Positions 17,731 through 28,275 of a stretch of 64,000 nucleotides of DNA are shown here, piece after piece. Each line of letters starts with the position of its first letter. The stretch's first letter is position 1. The DNA is taken from positions 2,108,001 through 2,172,000 of the forward strand of contig NZ_CP133188.1 of assembly GCF_030913635.1 (NCBI RefSeq), read 5' to 3'. The translations under genes and the position numbers were made by a program. Source of the DNA: Sedimentibacter sp. MB35-C1 (GTDB taxonomy: Bacteria > Bacillota > Clostridia > Tissierellales > Sedimentibacteraceae). Below the pieces are notes generated by a model. It was not told the DNA's origin. It ran no database searches and worked only from the letters and a program-made list of their open reading frames with translations.

Positions 17731-17991
17731 ATGTACACAATAAGATTAGCTCTTAGTCTACTATTAAGAATCATAGATTCGCTAATACTAGTAAGAGTAT
17801 TATTATCATTTTTCCCAACCCTACAATCGTCAAAAATTTCCTACTTTATCTATCAAATGACTGAGCCTATACTGGCTCCTTGCAGGGCAATTTTAGATAG
17901 ACTGGGATTAGGCATGGGAATGATTGATTTTTCTCCAATATTGGCATTTTTGTTGTTAAGGTTGTTCCAGACTTTGATTTTTGCCTTTTAG
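17731..17991 (+). CDS. yggT: YggT-family membrane protein (YlmG)
   Basis: 86 residues with two hydrophobic helices (about 3-25 and 65-85) and the YggT signature YQMTEPILAPCRAIL between them. YggT/YlmG proteins sit in the membrane next to SepF-dependent division functions; the precise role is unsettled. Located 9 bases after sepF. Confidence 0.9.
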   Translation: MYTIRLALSLLLRIIDSLILVRVLLSFFPTLQSSKISYFIYQMTEPILAPCRAILDRLGLGMGMIDFSPILAFLLLRLFQTLIFAF

Positions 17992-18000
17992 GAAGATAAC

Positions 18001-18786
18001 ATGAAAAATTTCGAAAAATATTACGATTTTATAAAGGACGAGGAAACAAGAAATTCGGTTAGAAGAATCGCTGAAAAGTCTCTGCATGTCAGCAAAAAAT
18101 TTGTTGTTGCTGTTACAGAATTTACAAATCCATATATTGCAGAGCTGAGTTTACCTACAATTAAAAATTATGATATAAAATTTGAAATTTTCCCCTCATT
18201 TGAGTATAGTGAGAGGAAAGTTTTCGTTTTATACCCTGATTATCTTGATAATATAGAAAAGAATGAATTTGTGACCGGGATTAGAATATATAATCGATCT
18301 AAGTTTAAAAAACTAAATCATAAGGATTATCTTGGAGCGTTGATGTCATTAGGTATAGCCAGGAACAAAACAGGGGATATTTATGTTTATGACAACTATG
18401 CGGATATAGTTCTGCACAATGATATCTCTGATTATATATTGTACAATTTAGATAAAATAGGTCATAATAAAATAGAAGCAGAAAAAATTAGCCTAGATGA
18501 AATAAATTATAAGGAGCAGGAGCATGTTATTATGAATATAACAAGCTCATCTTTAAGAATAGATAACATTGTTAAGCATATTACTAATAAGTCCAGAGAA
18601 GCGGCATCAGGTATGATAAAGTCGGGTAATGTAAAAATAAACTGGCAGGTAGAGGAAAGGGTATCATCAGAAGTAAAGGAAAATGACATGATTTCAATAA
18701 GCAGGTACGGGAGATACAAAATTTCGGGACTTTTTGGATTAACAAAAAGCGGTAAGCTAAAAATTGAAATCAAGCACTACATTTAA
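18001..18786 (+). CDS. ylmH: YlmH-type S4-domain RNA-binding protein
   Basis: 261 residues. The N-terminal two thirds is the YlmH/RqcP2-like domain with FVTGIRIYNRSKFKKLNHKDYLG and IARNKTGDIYVYDNYADIV; the C-terminal S4 fold spans about residues 180-240 (SSLRIDNIVKHITNKSREAA, IKSGNVKINWQ). Family members bind ribosomal or peptidyl-tRNA RNA in ribosome rescue and quality control and are genetically linked to division. Ten bases after yggT, 12 before lspA. Confidence 0.9.
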   Translation: MKNFEKYYDFIKDEETRNSVRRIAEKSLHVSKKFVVAVTEFTNPYIAELSLPTIKNYDIKFEIFPSFEYSERKVFVLYPDYLDNIEKNEFVTGIRIYNRSKFKKLNHKDYLGALMSLGIARNKTGDIYVYDNYADIVLHNDISDYILYNLDKIGHNKIEAEKISLDEINYKEQEHVIMNITSSSLRIDNIVKHITNKSREAASGMIKSGNVKINWQVEERVSSEVKENDMISISRYGRYKISGLFGLTKSGKLKIEIKHYI

Positions 18787-18798
18787 TGAGAGGATTCT

Positions 18799-19266
18799 AT
18801 GAACGTATTGATAGGAATAGTTTTTGCAGCATCTATATTGTTAGATCAGCTAAGCAAGGTTTGGGCTATAGATGTGCTGATGGACGGAAGTTCAATTAAA
18901 GTAATAGGAGATTTTTTGAGGTTCACGTACGCTGAAAACAGGGGTGCTGCTTTCAGCATTTTACAGGATCAGAGGATGTTTTTTATAATAATAACCATTG
19001 TTATGCTTGGGGTATTGTCATATGTATTTTTCAAGACAAAAAATATAAGCTGGTTATCAAGGTTATCCATAGCAATGATAGCCGGAGGAGCTATAGGAAA
19101 TTTTATTGACAGAGTGCGTTTCGGATATGTCGTTGATTTTATTGATGTGAGATTTGGCAGTTTTTATAACTTTCCAATATTTAATATTGCAGACAGCTTT
19201 GTTGTATGTGGCACAATACTCATGGTTATTTTGATTCTTTTTAACAGGTTTGAAAGAGTGAATTAA
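18799..19266 (+). CDS. lspA: Lipoprotein signal peptidase
   Basis: 155 residues with four membrane helices. LspA cleaves prolipoprotein signal peptides before the diacylglyceryl cysteine. Family motifs are present: NRGAAFSIL (helix 2 region), GGAIGNFIDR with the first catalytic Asp, and VVDFIDVRFG...FNIADSFVV with the second. It is needed for the several lipoproteins encoded later in the window. Its stop abuts the ATG of the next gene without a gap. Confidence 0.94.
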   Translation: MNVLIGIVFAASILLDQLSKVWAIDVLMDGSSIKVIGDFLRFTYAENRGAAFSILQDQRMFFIIITIVMLGVLSYVFFKTKNISWLSRLSIAMIAGGAIGNFIDRVRFGYVVDFIDVRFGSFYNFPIFNIADSFVVCGTILMVILILFNRFERVN

Positions 19267-20759
<1,493 letters not shown>

Positions 20760-20778
20760 AATTAATTGAAAAATGAAG

Positions 20779-20808
20779 GCTGGTACGGAAAACGTCACCA
20801 GCTTTTTT
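20779..20808 (+). terminator. Terminator after pyrR
   Basis: GCTGGT (20779-20784) and ACCAGC (20797-20802) flank a 12-base loop and are followed by six T (20803-20808). Confidence 0.8.
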
Positions 20809-20810
20809 GT

Positions 20811-20839
20811 TTGACATTAACCTGGTAAGGAATTATAAT
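20811..20839 (+). promoter_or_regulatory. Consensus sigma-A promoter for the hydrogenase gene
   Basis: TTGACA (20811-20816), 17-base spacer, TATAAT (20834-20839), starting three bases after the pyrR terminator and 43 bases before the hydrogenase ATG. Confidence 0.8.
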
Positions 20840-20881
20840 TTCATTGTAATATTTTGACAATATATAATAAAGGGGACGTAT

Positions 20882-22336
20882 ATGACAAAAAAATTTGACA
20901 ACCAGGCCAAATATATAAAATATAAAGTTTTGAAAGAGGTCATAAGATCAAATAAAAACGGAAGCTTAGCAAAGGATATATTATATATACCGGAGAAGAT
21001 AATACCCGGGCCTGAAGCTGAGACAAGATGTTGTATATATAAGGAAAGAGCTATAATATCCGATAGAATAAAAAATGTCATTGAGGATAATAAGGAACAT
21101 GTGGTTAATGTCATAGATTTGGCGTGTGACGAATGCCCTCTGTATAGATTTTCAGTTACAGAAGCTTGCAGGGGATGCCTTGCTCACCATTGCAGGGAAA
21201 ACTGCCCTGCCGGAGCAATCGAAATAATTAATAAGCGAGCTCATATTAACCAAGATAAATGCTTGGAATGTGGCAGGTGCGCGGCAGTATGCCCATTCGA
21301 AGCTATATCGGATGTAAAAAGACCATGCAGGACGATATGTAAGACTGGAGCATTAAGCTTTGACCAGGAAACAAAAAAGTCCGTAATTGACTATAGCAAA
21401 TGTACCAATTGTGGCGCATGTGTGTCAAGATGTCCGTTTGGCGCGATTGCAGACAAGTCTCATATCATGGAAATTATGAAGATGCTTGATGAGTCAATAA
21501 ATAATACAAAATATAAGGTATACTGTATTGTTGCTCCTGCAGTTGCCGCTCAATATCCAGAAACAGAAATTGAAAATGTGGTAACCGCAATAAAAAAACT
21601 GGGATTTTATGAGGTTGTTGAGGCTGCTGTAGGAGCTGATATGGTTGCTGACTATGAAACAAAATTATTGGAAAAAGAGCTTAAGCACAAAAAATTCATA
21701 ACATCCTCATGCTGTCCGGCATTTGTTTCATATATAAAAATAAAATATCCGGAGCTAAAGGATAATATTTCAACTGCTGTTTCACCTATGATAGCAACGT
21801 CCAGACTTATAAGAAGTAAGGATCCGGAAGCAAGAATAGTTTTTGTCGGCCCGTGCGTTGCAAAAAAGGCTGAAATAAATCAGGATAATTTAAAAGGTGA
21901 AATTCAATATACAATGAGCTTCGAAGAGCTTACTGCTTTTCTTGACGCTTATGGAATTAACCCTGTAGAATGTGAGGCGTCCACTCTTGATAACGTGTCC
22001 TATTATGCAAGGATATTTGCACGAGCTGGCGGCGTTACCGAATCGATTAAAAATACTATTTCCGTACAAGGTCTTGGATTTGAATTTAGACCTATAATAT
22101 GTGATGGAATAGAAGAGTGCGATAAGGCTCTTAAAATGGCAAAGTCAGGAAAGCTAAACGGAAATTTTATTGAAGGAATGGCATGCAGGGGGGGATGTGT
22201 AAACGGCCCTGTGTCCATGTTCAAAAAACATACAGGTGCAGATTTAATTAACAGCAGTGCAGACAAAGCAAAAGGAAAACATGTAAGGCAGACTTATGTT
22301 GCTCTTGATAAGGAAAACTTGAATATGGAAGTGTAG
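20882..22336 (+). CDS. Monomeric [FeFe] hydrogenase, group B type
   Basis: 484 residues. The N-terminal 200 residues carry many cysteines, including two ferredoxin-type 4Fe-4S motifs (CLECGRCAAVCPFEA and CTNCGACVSRCPFGA) and an earlier Cys cluster (CDECPLY, CRGCLAHHCRENCP). The C-terminal H-cluster domain shows the three signatures: TSSCCPAF (L1), GPCVAKKAE (L2) and GMACRGGCVNGP (L3). These fit group B hydrogenases found in anaerobic Firmicutes, whose physiological role (H2 evolution or sensing) is not settled. Maturases HydEFG are not in the window. Strong own promoter; the next gene follows after 44 bases. Confidence 0.87.
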   Translation: MTKKFDNQAKYIKYKVLKEVIRSNKNGSLAKDILYIPEKIIPGPEAETRCCIYKERAIISDRIKNVIEDNKEHVVNVIDLACDECPLYRFSVTEACRGCLAHHCRENCPAGAIEIINKRAHINQDKCLECGRCAAVCPFEAISDVKRPCRTICKTGALSFDQETKKSVIDYSKCTNCGACVSRCPFGAIADKSHIMEIMKMLDESINNTKYKVYCIVAPAVAAQYPETEIENVVTAIKKLGFYEVVEAAVGADMVADYETKLLEKELKHKKFITSSCCPAFVSYIKIKYPELKDNISTAVSPMIATSRLIRSKDPEARIVFVGPCVAKKAEINQDNLKGEIQYTMSFEELTAFLDAYGINPVECEASTLDNVSYYARIFARAGGVTESIKNTISVQGLGFEFRPIICDGIEECDKALKMAKSGKLNGNFIEGMACRGGCVNGPVSMFKKHTGADLINSSADKAKGKHVRQTYVALDKENLNMEV

Positions 22337-22380
22337 CATGAATTTGGGTTTATGTATGCGTTAATACAAGGGGAAAGCGG

Positions 22381-23175
22381 ATGAAGGATTATAAAACAGG
22401 GATTTACAATTGGTTTGGATATATAATGGCTATAGAAGAGAGAATTAAGCTAATAAAGCAGGCTGGATATGATTATGTTATGCTGTGGTGGGAGGATGAA
22501 TATTATCCATACAAGGTGGATCGCAGAGAATTTAATAAAATTTTAGATTCCTATGATTTAAAGTTGGATAATGTGCATTTACCCTTTGAAAATACAAACA
22601 ATCTTTGGAGTGAAAGCAGTGAAGAGAGAAACAATCATGTCAATATGATTAAGAGGTGGCTGTACGAATGCAGGGACAGTGGAGTTAATACTATTGTCCT
22701 GCATGTTACGGAGGGAAATGAAAAAAGTTTTGATTATTCACTTGGATATGATTCCTTTAGCAAGATAATAAAAGAAGCTGAAAAAACAGGTATTAAAGTA
22801 GCGATTGAAAATACACAAATGCTTAATTACACGGAATTCATACTAAAGGAAATAGATTCACCTAATTTGGGATTTTGTTATGATTCATCTCACGATTTTG
22901 TTAACGAATCAAGCTTCGGTGAAATACTGAATAGGTGGCAGAACAAACTCATGGCGGTACATTTGTCAGATAATGATGGCTTGTGCGACAGACACTGGAT
23001 TCCAGGGAAGGGCCATGTAAAATGGGATAGAATTATTAGTATTATTAAAAATACTAACATAAAAAGTTATTCCATGGAAACATATCCTTTTGAGTCTGAA
23101 AAAAACATGCTCCCCATAGATTTTTTAATAAAAGCAAGGGAAAATCTTGAGGAAATATTGGATTGCAATCTATAG
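22381..23175 (+). CDS. Sugar phosphate isomerase/epimerase-like TIM barrel
   Basis: 264 residues of the xylose-isomerase-like/AP-endonuclease-2 fold (PF01261). Likely divalent-metal ligands are in order: VHLPF, AIENTQM, CYDSSHDF, VHLSDNDG and the late DRHWIPGKGHVKW block. Such enzymes isomerise or epimerise sugars or inositol derivatives; the substrate is not predictable. It follows the hydrogenase by 44 bases on the same strand. Confidence 0.85.
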   Translation: MKDYKTGIYNWFGYIMAIEERIKLIKQAGYDYVMLWWEDEYYPYKVDRREFNKILDSYDLKLDNVHLPFENTNNLWSESSEERNNHVNMIKRWLYECRDSGVNTIVLHVTEGNEKSFDYSLGYDSFSKIIKEAEKTGIKVAIENTQMLNYTEFILKEIDSPNLGFCYDSSHDFVNESSFGEILNRWQNKLMAVHLSDNDGLCDRHWIPGKGHVKWDRIISIIKNTNIKSYSMETYPFESEKNMLPIDFLIKARENLEEILDCNL

Positions 23176-23282
23176 AGCTGAATAAACGTACATGATTTAC
23201 AAGCTAAAGAATATGGTATATAATTGCTACATGCATTTTATGAATGATTTTATATTACTGATATACATGAAAGAGGATAAAA

Positions 23283-23612
23283 ATGTATAAAAAATTCTAT
23301 ATAGCCAAAACATTAATAAATATATTGATTGTAGGACTGATTGATTTCTATATTTTTTTTGATGTATTAAATTACGTAATTGTATTGACTTGCTTAATAG
23401 TGGTTTTTCAAATAATATTCAAGCTGATAGTTAAATACAAATTTGAAGAACAGGCATTCAAGACCAAAAACCATGCCATACTTAATATAGCGATGGTTTT
23501 GTCATTGTGGGCTGGATTATACTTCTTCAGACCATTCATAGTGCTGACATGGATTATATATGTGTTTATAGAAGGATTTGCCTACAAAGAATCGCAGGAA
23601 TATTTTGAATAA
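23283..23612 (+). CDS. Small membrane protein of unknown function
   Basis: 109 residues with about four hydrophobic segments (residues 8-25, 28-50, 65-82, 85-100) and basic loops. AGAGGA precedes the ATG. I do not recognise a family. It stands between the isomerase and a convergent lipid-related gene pair. Confidence 0.6.
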   Translation: MYKKFYIAKTLINILIVGLIDFYIFFDVLNYVIVLTCLIVVFQIIFKLIVKYKFEEQAFKTKNHAILNIAMVLSLWAGLYFFRPFIVLTWIIYVFIEGFAYKESQEYFE

Positions 23613-23633
23613 ACGCTGCAACAATTAGAAAAA

Positions 23634-24680
23634 TCAACTGATTACTATTTTTTTCTTTCCTAATGCTGCTACAGCGAAAGAGAAGAATCCACTGAATATC
23701 AAACTGAAGTAATAGCTTATGCCTCTCCATAGAAGCATCGCAGTTGAAATTATGTTAGAAGGAAACAAATGCCCAAGAAGCAGTACAAAACCTACCTCAC
23801 TTGCTCCAGCCGTACCCGGTGTAGGTATAAAAGATACCGCCATATACAAAAACGACTGCAGGCATATGATATCAAGTATATTGGAACTGTTCAAATTAAA
23901 TGATTTATAGACAAAAAATGTTGTGCTGAAAAATATTGTCAGCTGTATAAAGGTGACGGCATACATTTTTATTGTGAACCAGTAATCTTCCTTTAATTTT
24001 ACAATGCTCTTATTATAATCAGCTATAAAGTTCTCGGTTTTGTTCATTACTTTTTTTACATCTTTAATTAAATGAAGCTTGTATAACAAATTAAACAGCA
24101 TTCCGCATAATTTAAGTAAAACGCGCTGATTAAAGGCTATTAACAATACAGTGCCAAGCATGACCATATTAAGCGTCAGTCCTGCTATTACGAAACCGGA
24201 AACACTGCTGTAGTAATTAACAAGAAGCTTGATTTTATAAACAGCAAGACAAAAAGAATAGATGGTTACACCAATCTGAAAAAGTAAAAACTTGCTTATG
24301 AGAATAGCTGTTCCGCTGCTTAAGGAAATATCATCATCAGTTAAAATGCATAGCTGAACCGGCTGCCCTCCCGTTGCCATAGGCGTAATGTTGCTGTAAT
24401 ATTGACCAATCATTGTAACCTTTATCGCAAGCCAGAATGTTCGCAAATTTTTTTTGCGGTCCGCAAATTTGGAAATCAATGTATAAAGCATGCCGGCTTC
24501 AAGAAACCAAAACATAAACATGCTAAGAACAGCAGCTCCGATGTAGAAGGCATTAATATTATTTATTATTTTGAACAGATTAATTAAATCGTTGTTTCTA
24601 AACAGTATACCCAGCATGACTGCAGCAGATAAAACAACGAATATTAATCCGAATTTTTTCCTGATTTTTTTGAATTGCAT
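23634..24680 (-). CDS. Flippase-like membrane protein (UPF0104/LPG synthase TM-like)
   Basis: 348 residues, about eight membrane helices. It matches the lysylphosphatidylglycerol-synthase transmembrane-type family (YbhN-like): TPMATGGQPVQLCIL in the first half and FIPTPGTAGASEVGFVLL near residue 285 are the family hallmarks. Members act in lipid or lipid-linked translocation or lack a known substrate. It follows the glycosyltransferase gene by one base on the minus strand, so it probably moves or modifies the glycolipid that enzyme makes (inference). Confidence 0.85.
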   Translation of the reverse strand: MQFKKIRKKFGLIFVVLSAAVMLGILFRNNDLINLFKIINNINAFYIGAAVLSMFMFWFLEAGMLYTLISKFADRKKNLRTFWLAIKVTMIGQYYSNITPMATGGQPVQLCILTDDDISLSSGTAILISKFLLFQIGVTIYSFCLAVYKIKLLVNYYSSVSGFVIAGLTLNMVMLGTVLLIAFNQRVLLKLCGMLFNLLYKLHLIKDVKKVMNKTENFIADYNKSIVKLKEDYWFTIKMYAVTFIQLTIFFSTTFFVYKSFNLNSSNILDIICLQSFLYMAVSFIPTPGTAGASEVGFVLLLGHLFPSNIISTAMLLWRGISYYFSLIFSGFFSFAVAALGKKKIVIS

Positions 24681-24681
24681 A

Positions 24682-25758
24682 TTAAATCACCTCATTTAAG
24701 ACAGAGCAAAAACTGTTCGTGTAATTTAGGGTCTTTTTTATTTTTCTTATGTTTTCGCAATAATAATTTATTATGTCCTGATTATTGGCATAGTAGCTTA
24801 GTATTGACGGTAAATTTTCGAAATCGTTAATAACCACACCTATTTTGTTTTTCTTTATAAATTCAATATTTCCCTTTTCCTGACCAATGTTTGAGTTTAA
24901 TACAATCAGTGGCAATTCTTTATTTATTGCTTCAAATATAGTTACTCCGCCTGGCTTTGTTACAATAAACAGAGATTCGTCCATCATTTGATTCATATTG
25001 TCCACATAGCCGTACACTTTAATATTGGAAAATGTAGATTTAGACAATTTTTCAAAAAGCCTTTCATTTCTGCCCGTTACCAGCATTATATCAAAATTAT
25101 CTAATTGGTCAAGTTTACTAAGAACACTTTCAGGAACATTATCTATTCCGCTTAATACAATCAAGATTGAGTGTTTATCCTTGATGGAAAGATTAATATT
25201 TTCACTTATGAATCCTTTTTTGACAGGAATGCCGGTCACGAGTATAGTACTACCGCTGACTCCCTTATGAATTATTCTATTCTTTATTTCTTCAGTTGGA
25301 ACTAAATATATATTTGTTCCTTTGTAAATCCATTCCCAGCTGTCTACCACATCTGTTATTACTGTTATCAAATTGATGTCAAGCTCATATTCTTCTTTTA
25401 TTTTTGATATCATGCATGAACACAACGGAAATGTGCTTATAACAGTCCTAGGTTTCTTAAGTTTCAAATATTCGTAAAACTTTTTTTGATATAAGCTGCA
25501 AAATACATTATCTATAATATTATTCTTGTAATTCATTTTTATCTCATAAAACGTGTTGTAAACAAGCGGATAATTTTCTGTCAGTTCACAATATATTTTC
25601 GAGCTGAAGTCCTTTACTTTTGGATTCAATATCTCCCAAATATCCGCAATTACAACCTCTGCGTTTTTATTTTCTGTCTCAATCTGTTCCTTTAAAGCAT
25701 TAGACACACTTTTATGCCCCATCCCAAAGGATGCGGTTAATATTAATATATCAGCCAT
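24682..25758 (-). CDS. MGDG synthase/UgtP-type glycosyltransferase
   Basis: 358 residues, GT-B fold. N-terminal ILTASFGMGHKSVSNAL is the MGDG-synthase N-domain pattern; VTKPGGVTIFEAINKELPLI near residue 270 is the C-terminal nucleotide-sugar binding site. Family members transfer a hexose from UDP-sugar to diacylglycerol to form membrane glycolipids on the inner leaflet. It is directly upstream of, and nearly abuts, the flippase-like gene. Sugar donor and acceptor are inferred from the family. Confidence 0.87.
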   Translation of the reverse strand: MADILILTASFGMGHKSVSNALKEQIETENKNAEVVIADIWEILNPKVKDFSSKIYCELTENYPLVYNTFYEIKMNYKNNIIDNVFCSLYQKKFYEYLKLKKPRTVISTFPLCSCMISKIKEEYELDINLITVITDVVDSWEWIYKGTNIYLVPTEEIKNRIIHKGVSGSTILVTGIPVKKGFISENINLSIKDKHSILIVLSGIDNVPESVLSKLDQLDNFDIMLVTGRNERLFEKLSKSTFSNIKVYGYVDNMNQMMDESLFIVTKPGGVTIFEAINKELPLIVLNSNIGQEKGNIEFIKKNKIGVVINDFENLPSILSYYANNQDIINYYCENIRKIKKTLNYTNSFCSVLNEVI

Positions 25759-26042
25759 AATATATACCTCTTCGTATGTTATTAAAAATACAAAATATAT
25801 TTAATAATCTTAAGTGTCACGGAAAAAAATTATTGTTGATACTATTAATATACCACGAAATGCTTAAATAAAGCATAATATTATATTAAATTTTGATTAA
25901 ATAATTTGTAAACACAATGAAAATAAAAAGAAAAATTGATACAAACATATCAATGATTATACTTTTTTATAATAAAGAATCATAGAAAACTGACGAAATA
26001 TAATATATAATGTATGTGTAGAGCAAATATAGGGGGGATATT

Positions 26043-26783
26043 GTGTTAAACATTGTATTATGCGATGACAATATTGAATTTTGCAACAAAATTGCGGGGA
26101 AATTAAAAGAAAAAATTAATGTTGACAAAAAAATACATATATATAATAAATATGATGAGAACCTTATTAAATATATAGAGGAAAATAAGGATCATACTAT
26201 TTTTATATTGGATATTGATTTGAAAAGTAAAGAAGCAGACGGATACAGCATCGCGAAAAAGATTCGAAAACTGAGAAATTATGATGATGAAATTATTTTT
26301 CTTACAAATTACACAAAGCTTTCGCCCAAAATTATAAAGCATAAAATACAACCTGTAGATTTTATAATAAAATCTGACTATTGTATAAATGATTTACTGA
26401 TTGCAATCAAAAAAAGCAAGGCGCAAATTGATGCAAAAGAAGAAGAAACAGATACAGGAATGATGGTTGTGTATGAAAACAAAGCCATGTACAAGCTTAA
26501 GTATAAGGATATTTTATACACTGAGCTTTTGGAGGATTCAAGAAGCGTTATGATAAAGCTGAAGCCCGACTATATAAAGACGGAGTTATACGTTGTTTCA
26601 TCTGTAAAATCAATAATGAAAAAACTTGACAGCCGTTTTTTCAGAATTTCAAGAACCAGAATAATAAACAAGGATTATTTGACATTTGCTGATCCATATG
26701 ACAAAAAAGTTGGATTGAGTTATGGTTATGTGTTGGAAGGAAGCGAAGAGAGAATAAAGGAGCTGTTAGAATGTATAAAGTAG
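26043..26783 (+). CDS. agrA: AgrA-like LytTR response regulator
   Basis: 246 residues. Receiver domain (about 1-125) with acidic pocket LCDDN and phospho-acceptor Asp in FILDIDLKSKEADGY, followed by a LytTR DNA-binding domain (about 145-246; SRFFRISRTRIINKDYL). It overlaps the histidine kinase gene by 13 bases. With the convergent agrBD genes it completes a peptide-sensing two-component circuit; regulator and kinase are on the plus strand while the peptide genes run leftward, unlike the usual single-operon order. Confidence 0.88.
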   Translation: MLNIVLCDDNIEFCNKIAGKLKEKINVDKKIHIYNKYDENLIKYIEENKDHTIFILDIDLKSKEADGYSIAKKIRKLRNYDDEIIFLTNYTKLSPKIIKHKIQPVDFIIKSDYCINDLLIAIKKSKAQIDAKEEETDTGMMVVYENKAMYKLKYKDILYTELLEDSRSVMIKLKPDYIKTELYVVSSVKSIMKKLDSRFFRISRTRIINKDYLTFADPYDKKVGLSYGYVLEGSEERIKELLECIK

Positions 26784-28087
26784 CAGCAGATGTTGTAGGA
26801 AGTTTTATTTCATGCTACATATGCACAATCTTGATTGCTGGTAAACTGTTAAATAAACAAGAATATTTTAAGTTTAAAAATTATATTATACTACTTTTGG
26901 CAATTCCTTTTCTTAGAATTTTTGGGAGCCTTGATATGGCATATAAAATAGCAGGGGTTATAATTATTTATACTATAATTATAAAATTGATTTACCAAAA
27001 AGGAAGCATAGCATCGTTTATTGTCTGCATATTTGCGTATTCTGTCGGCCTTGTTTGCGATGTAATAAACTCTTTCTTGTATTTGGCTGTTTTTAACATG
27101 GATATTACATATATACGCAGTAATTTGCATATGATTTATATTATGCACGCTTCATTTTTTATTATATCCTTTGCAGCTTCATTAATAATCAGACCCAGTA
27201 AATATTTCAACGAAATTGAGGATTTTGTATTAAGAAAAAATTTGTTCTCTGTAGTTCAATATGTTTTATTTTTTGTTGCATCTACAAGCCTCCTCGGTTA
27301 TATAATATCCGTGCAGCCGTATCTCAGTATTCAGCACATTATGTCAGCTGCCTTGCTAATCTTATTTATAGCAATTAATATAACGTATTTCAGCCAAATT
27401 AAAATATCCACTAAAGCAAAATATGATTATGATAACATGTATGATTATACTAACCAGGTTGAAAAATTCGCCAAGCAGTTGTCAAAACAGGAGCATGAAT
27501 ATAGAAACCGACTGATGGGAATGCAGGCGCTAATTGAAAATAATCAATACGATAAAGCACTGGAATTCGTCAATAGCATAGTGGCTGATCAAGATACAAA
27601 CAAAGATTCAGCCTCTGTAAATTACAATAAAATATATGATGCAATCTTGAAAAAGATACTTATAGAAAAAACCAGTAAAGCATTAAACGCAGGAATAAAA
27701 ATAAATGCAGATGTGAGAAAAGAAATCCCTACAATTAATATCCAGGGTATAGTATTAAATGACATTGTAAGTATTATTTTGGATAACGCCATAGAGGCGG
27801 CAACCATATCAAAAGACAAGGAAATAGATATATTGATAGATGGGGAAGAGGATGAAATCAATATAATTGTAGCCAATTCATATTCAAAAATAGTTGAGGA
27901 ATCCGCAATGTACAGAGAAGGAGAATCATCCAACGGTACATTCAGAGGAAACGGTCTCTATTTAATTAAACAAATCGAAAAAAATAACCCTAATATCACA
28001 ATAGACACCACCATTGCAGAAGAACTGTTTATTCAGGAAGTTAATATAAATAACTTAAGCGAAAAAGAGAAGACATATGACATATGA
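26771..28087 (+). CDS. agrC: AgrC-like sensor histidine kinase (GHKL)
   Basis: 438 residues: about six N-terminal membrane helices (to about residue 205), a dimerisation/phosphotransfer helix with HEYRNRLMGMQALIENNQ, and a GHKL ATPase domain with the N box LDNAIEAA and G box GNGLYLIKQIEK. It is predicted to detect the autoinducing peptide made from the neighbouring agrD product. The last bases of the gene form the left arm of the shared terminator. A 240-base near copy of its 3' end occurs at 32968-33211. Confidence 0.9.
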   Translation: MYKVAADVVGSFISCYICTILIAGKLLNKQEYFKFKNYIILLLAIPFLRIFGSLDMAYKIAGVIIIYTIIIKLIYQKGSIASFIVCIFAYSVGLVCDVINSFLYLAVFNMDITYIRSNLHMIYIMHASFFIISFAASLIIRPSKYFNEIEDFVLRKNLFSVVQYVLFFVASTSLLGYIISVQPYLSIQHIMSAALLILFIAINITYFSQIKISTKAKYDYDNMYDYTNQVEKFAKQLSKQEHEYRNRLMGMQALIENNQYDKALEFVNSIVADQDTNKDSASVNYNKIYDAILKKILIEKTSKALNAGIKINADVRKEIPTINIQGIVLNDIVSIILDNAIEAATISKDKEIDILIDGEEDEINIIVANSYSKIVEESAMYREGESSNGTFRGNGLYLIKQIEKNNPNITIDTTIAEELFIQEVNINNLSEKEKTYDI

Positions 28088-28105
28088 TATGTCTTCTCTT
28101 TTTTA
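28062..28105. terminator. Bidirectional terminator between agrC and agrD
   Basis: AAAAAGAGAAGACATAT (28062-28078) pairs with ATATGTCTTCTCTTTTT (28087-28103). A-run and T-run flank both sides, so it can end transcripts from both strands. The left arm overlaps the agrC coding end. Confidence 0.85.
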
Positions 28106-28107
28106 AA

Positions 28108-28275
28108 TTAGCGTTGGTTATTAGAATTTCTAATTTCTCTTGTCAAAAGGCACTTCGGAACCTTAGCCTGCTGCCATATAAATTCATTGCATTTTGATGA
28201 AGAATTAACTGCCGTATTAGTAAATAAGGAAAATAATTTGTTTGAAATTTGGTTGTTTTTAAATAAATTTCTCAT
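28108..28275 (-). CDS. agrD: AgrD-type autoinducing peptide precursor (55 aa)
   Basis: A 55-codon gene whose ATG (28273-28275) lies inside the 3' end of agrB in another frame, with AGGAG (28286-28290) ten bases upstream and stop at 28108-28110. The product has a basic, amphipathic N-terminal helix region (MRNLFKNNQISNKLFSLF), a Ser-rich stretch, then KCNEFIWQQAKVPKCLL and a charged tail. Cys-x4 followed by Gln..Pro-Lys-x-Leu-Leu is the layout of clostridial AgrD, in which the ring Cys closes a thiolactone and the conserved segment is removed by AgrB. The likely signal starts at or just before Cys29; a second Cys at 42 is unusual. Confidence 0.8.
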   Translation of the reverse strand: MRNLFKNNQISNKLFSLFTNTAVNSSSKCNEFIWQQAKVPKCLLTREIRNSNNQR

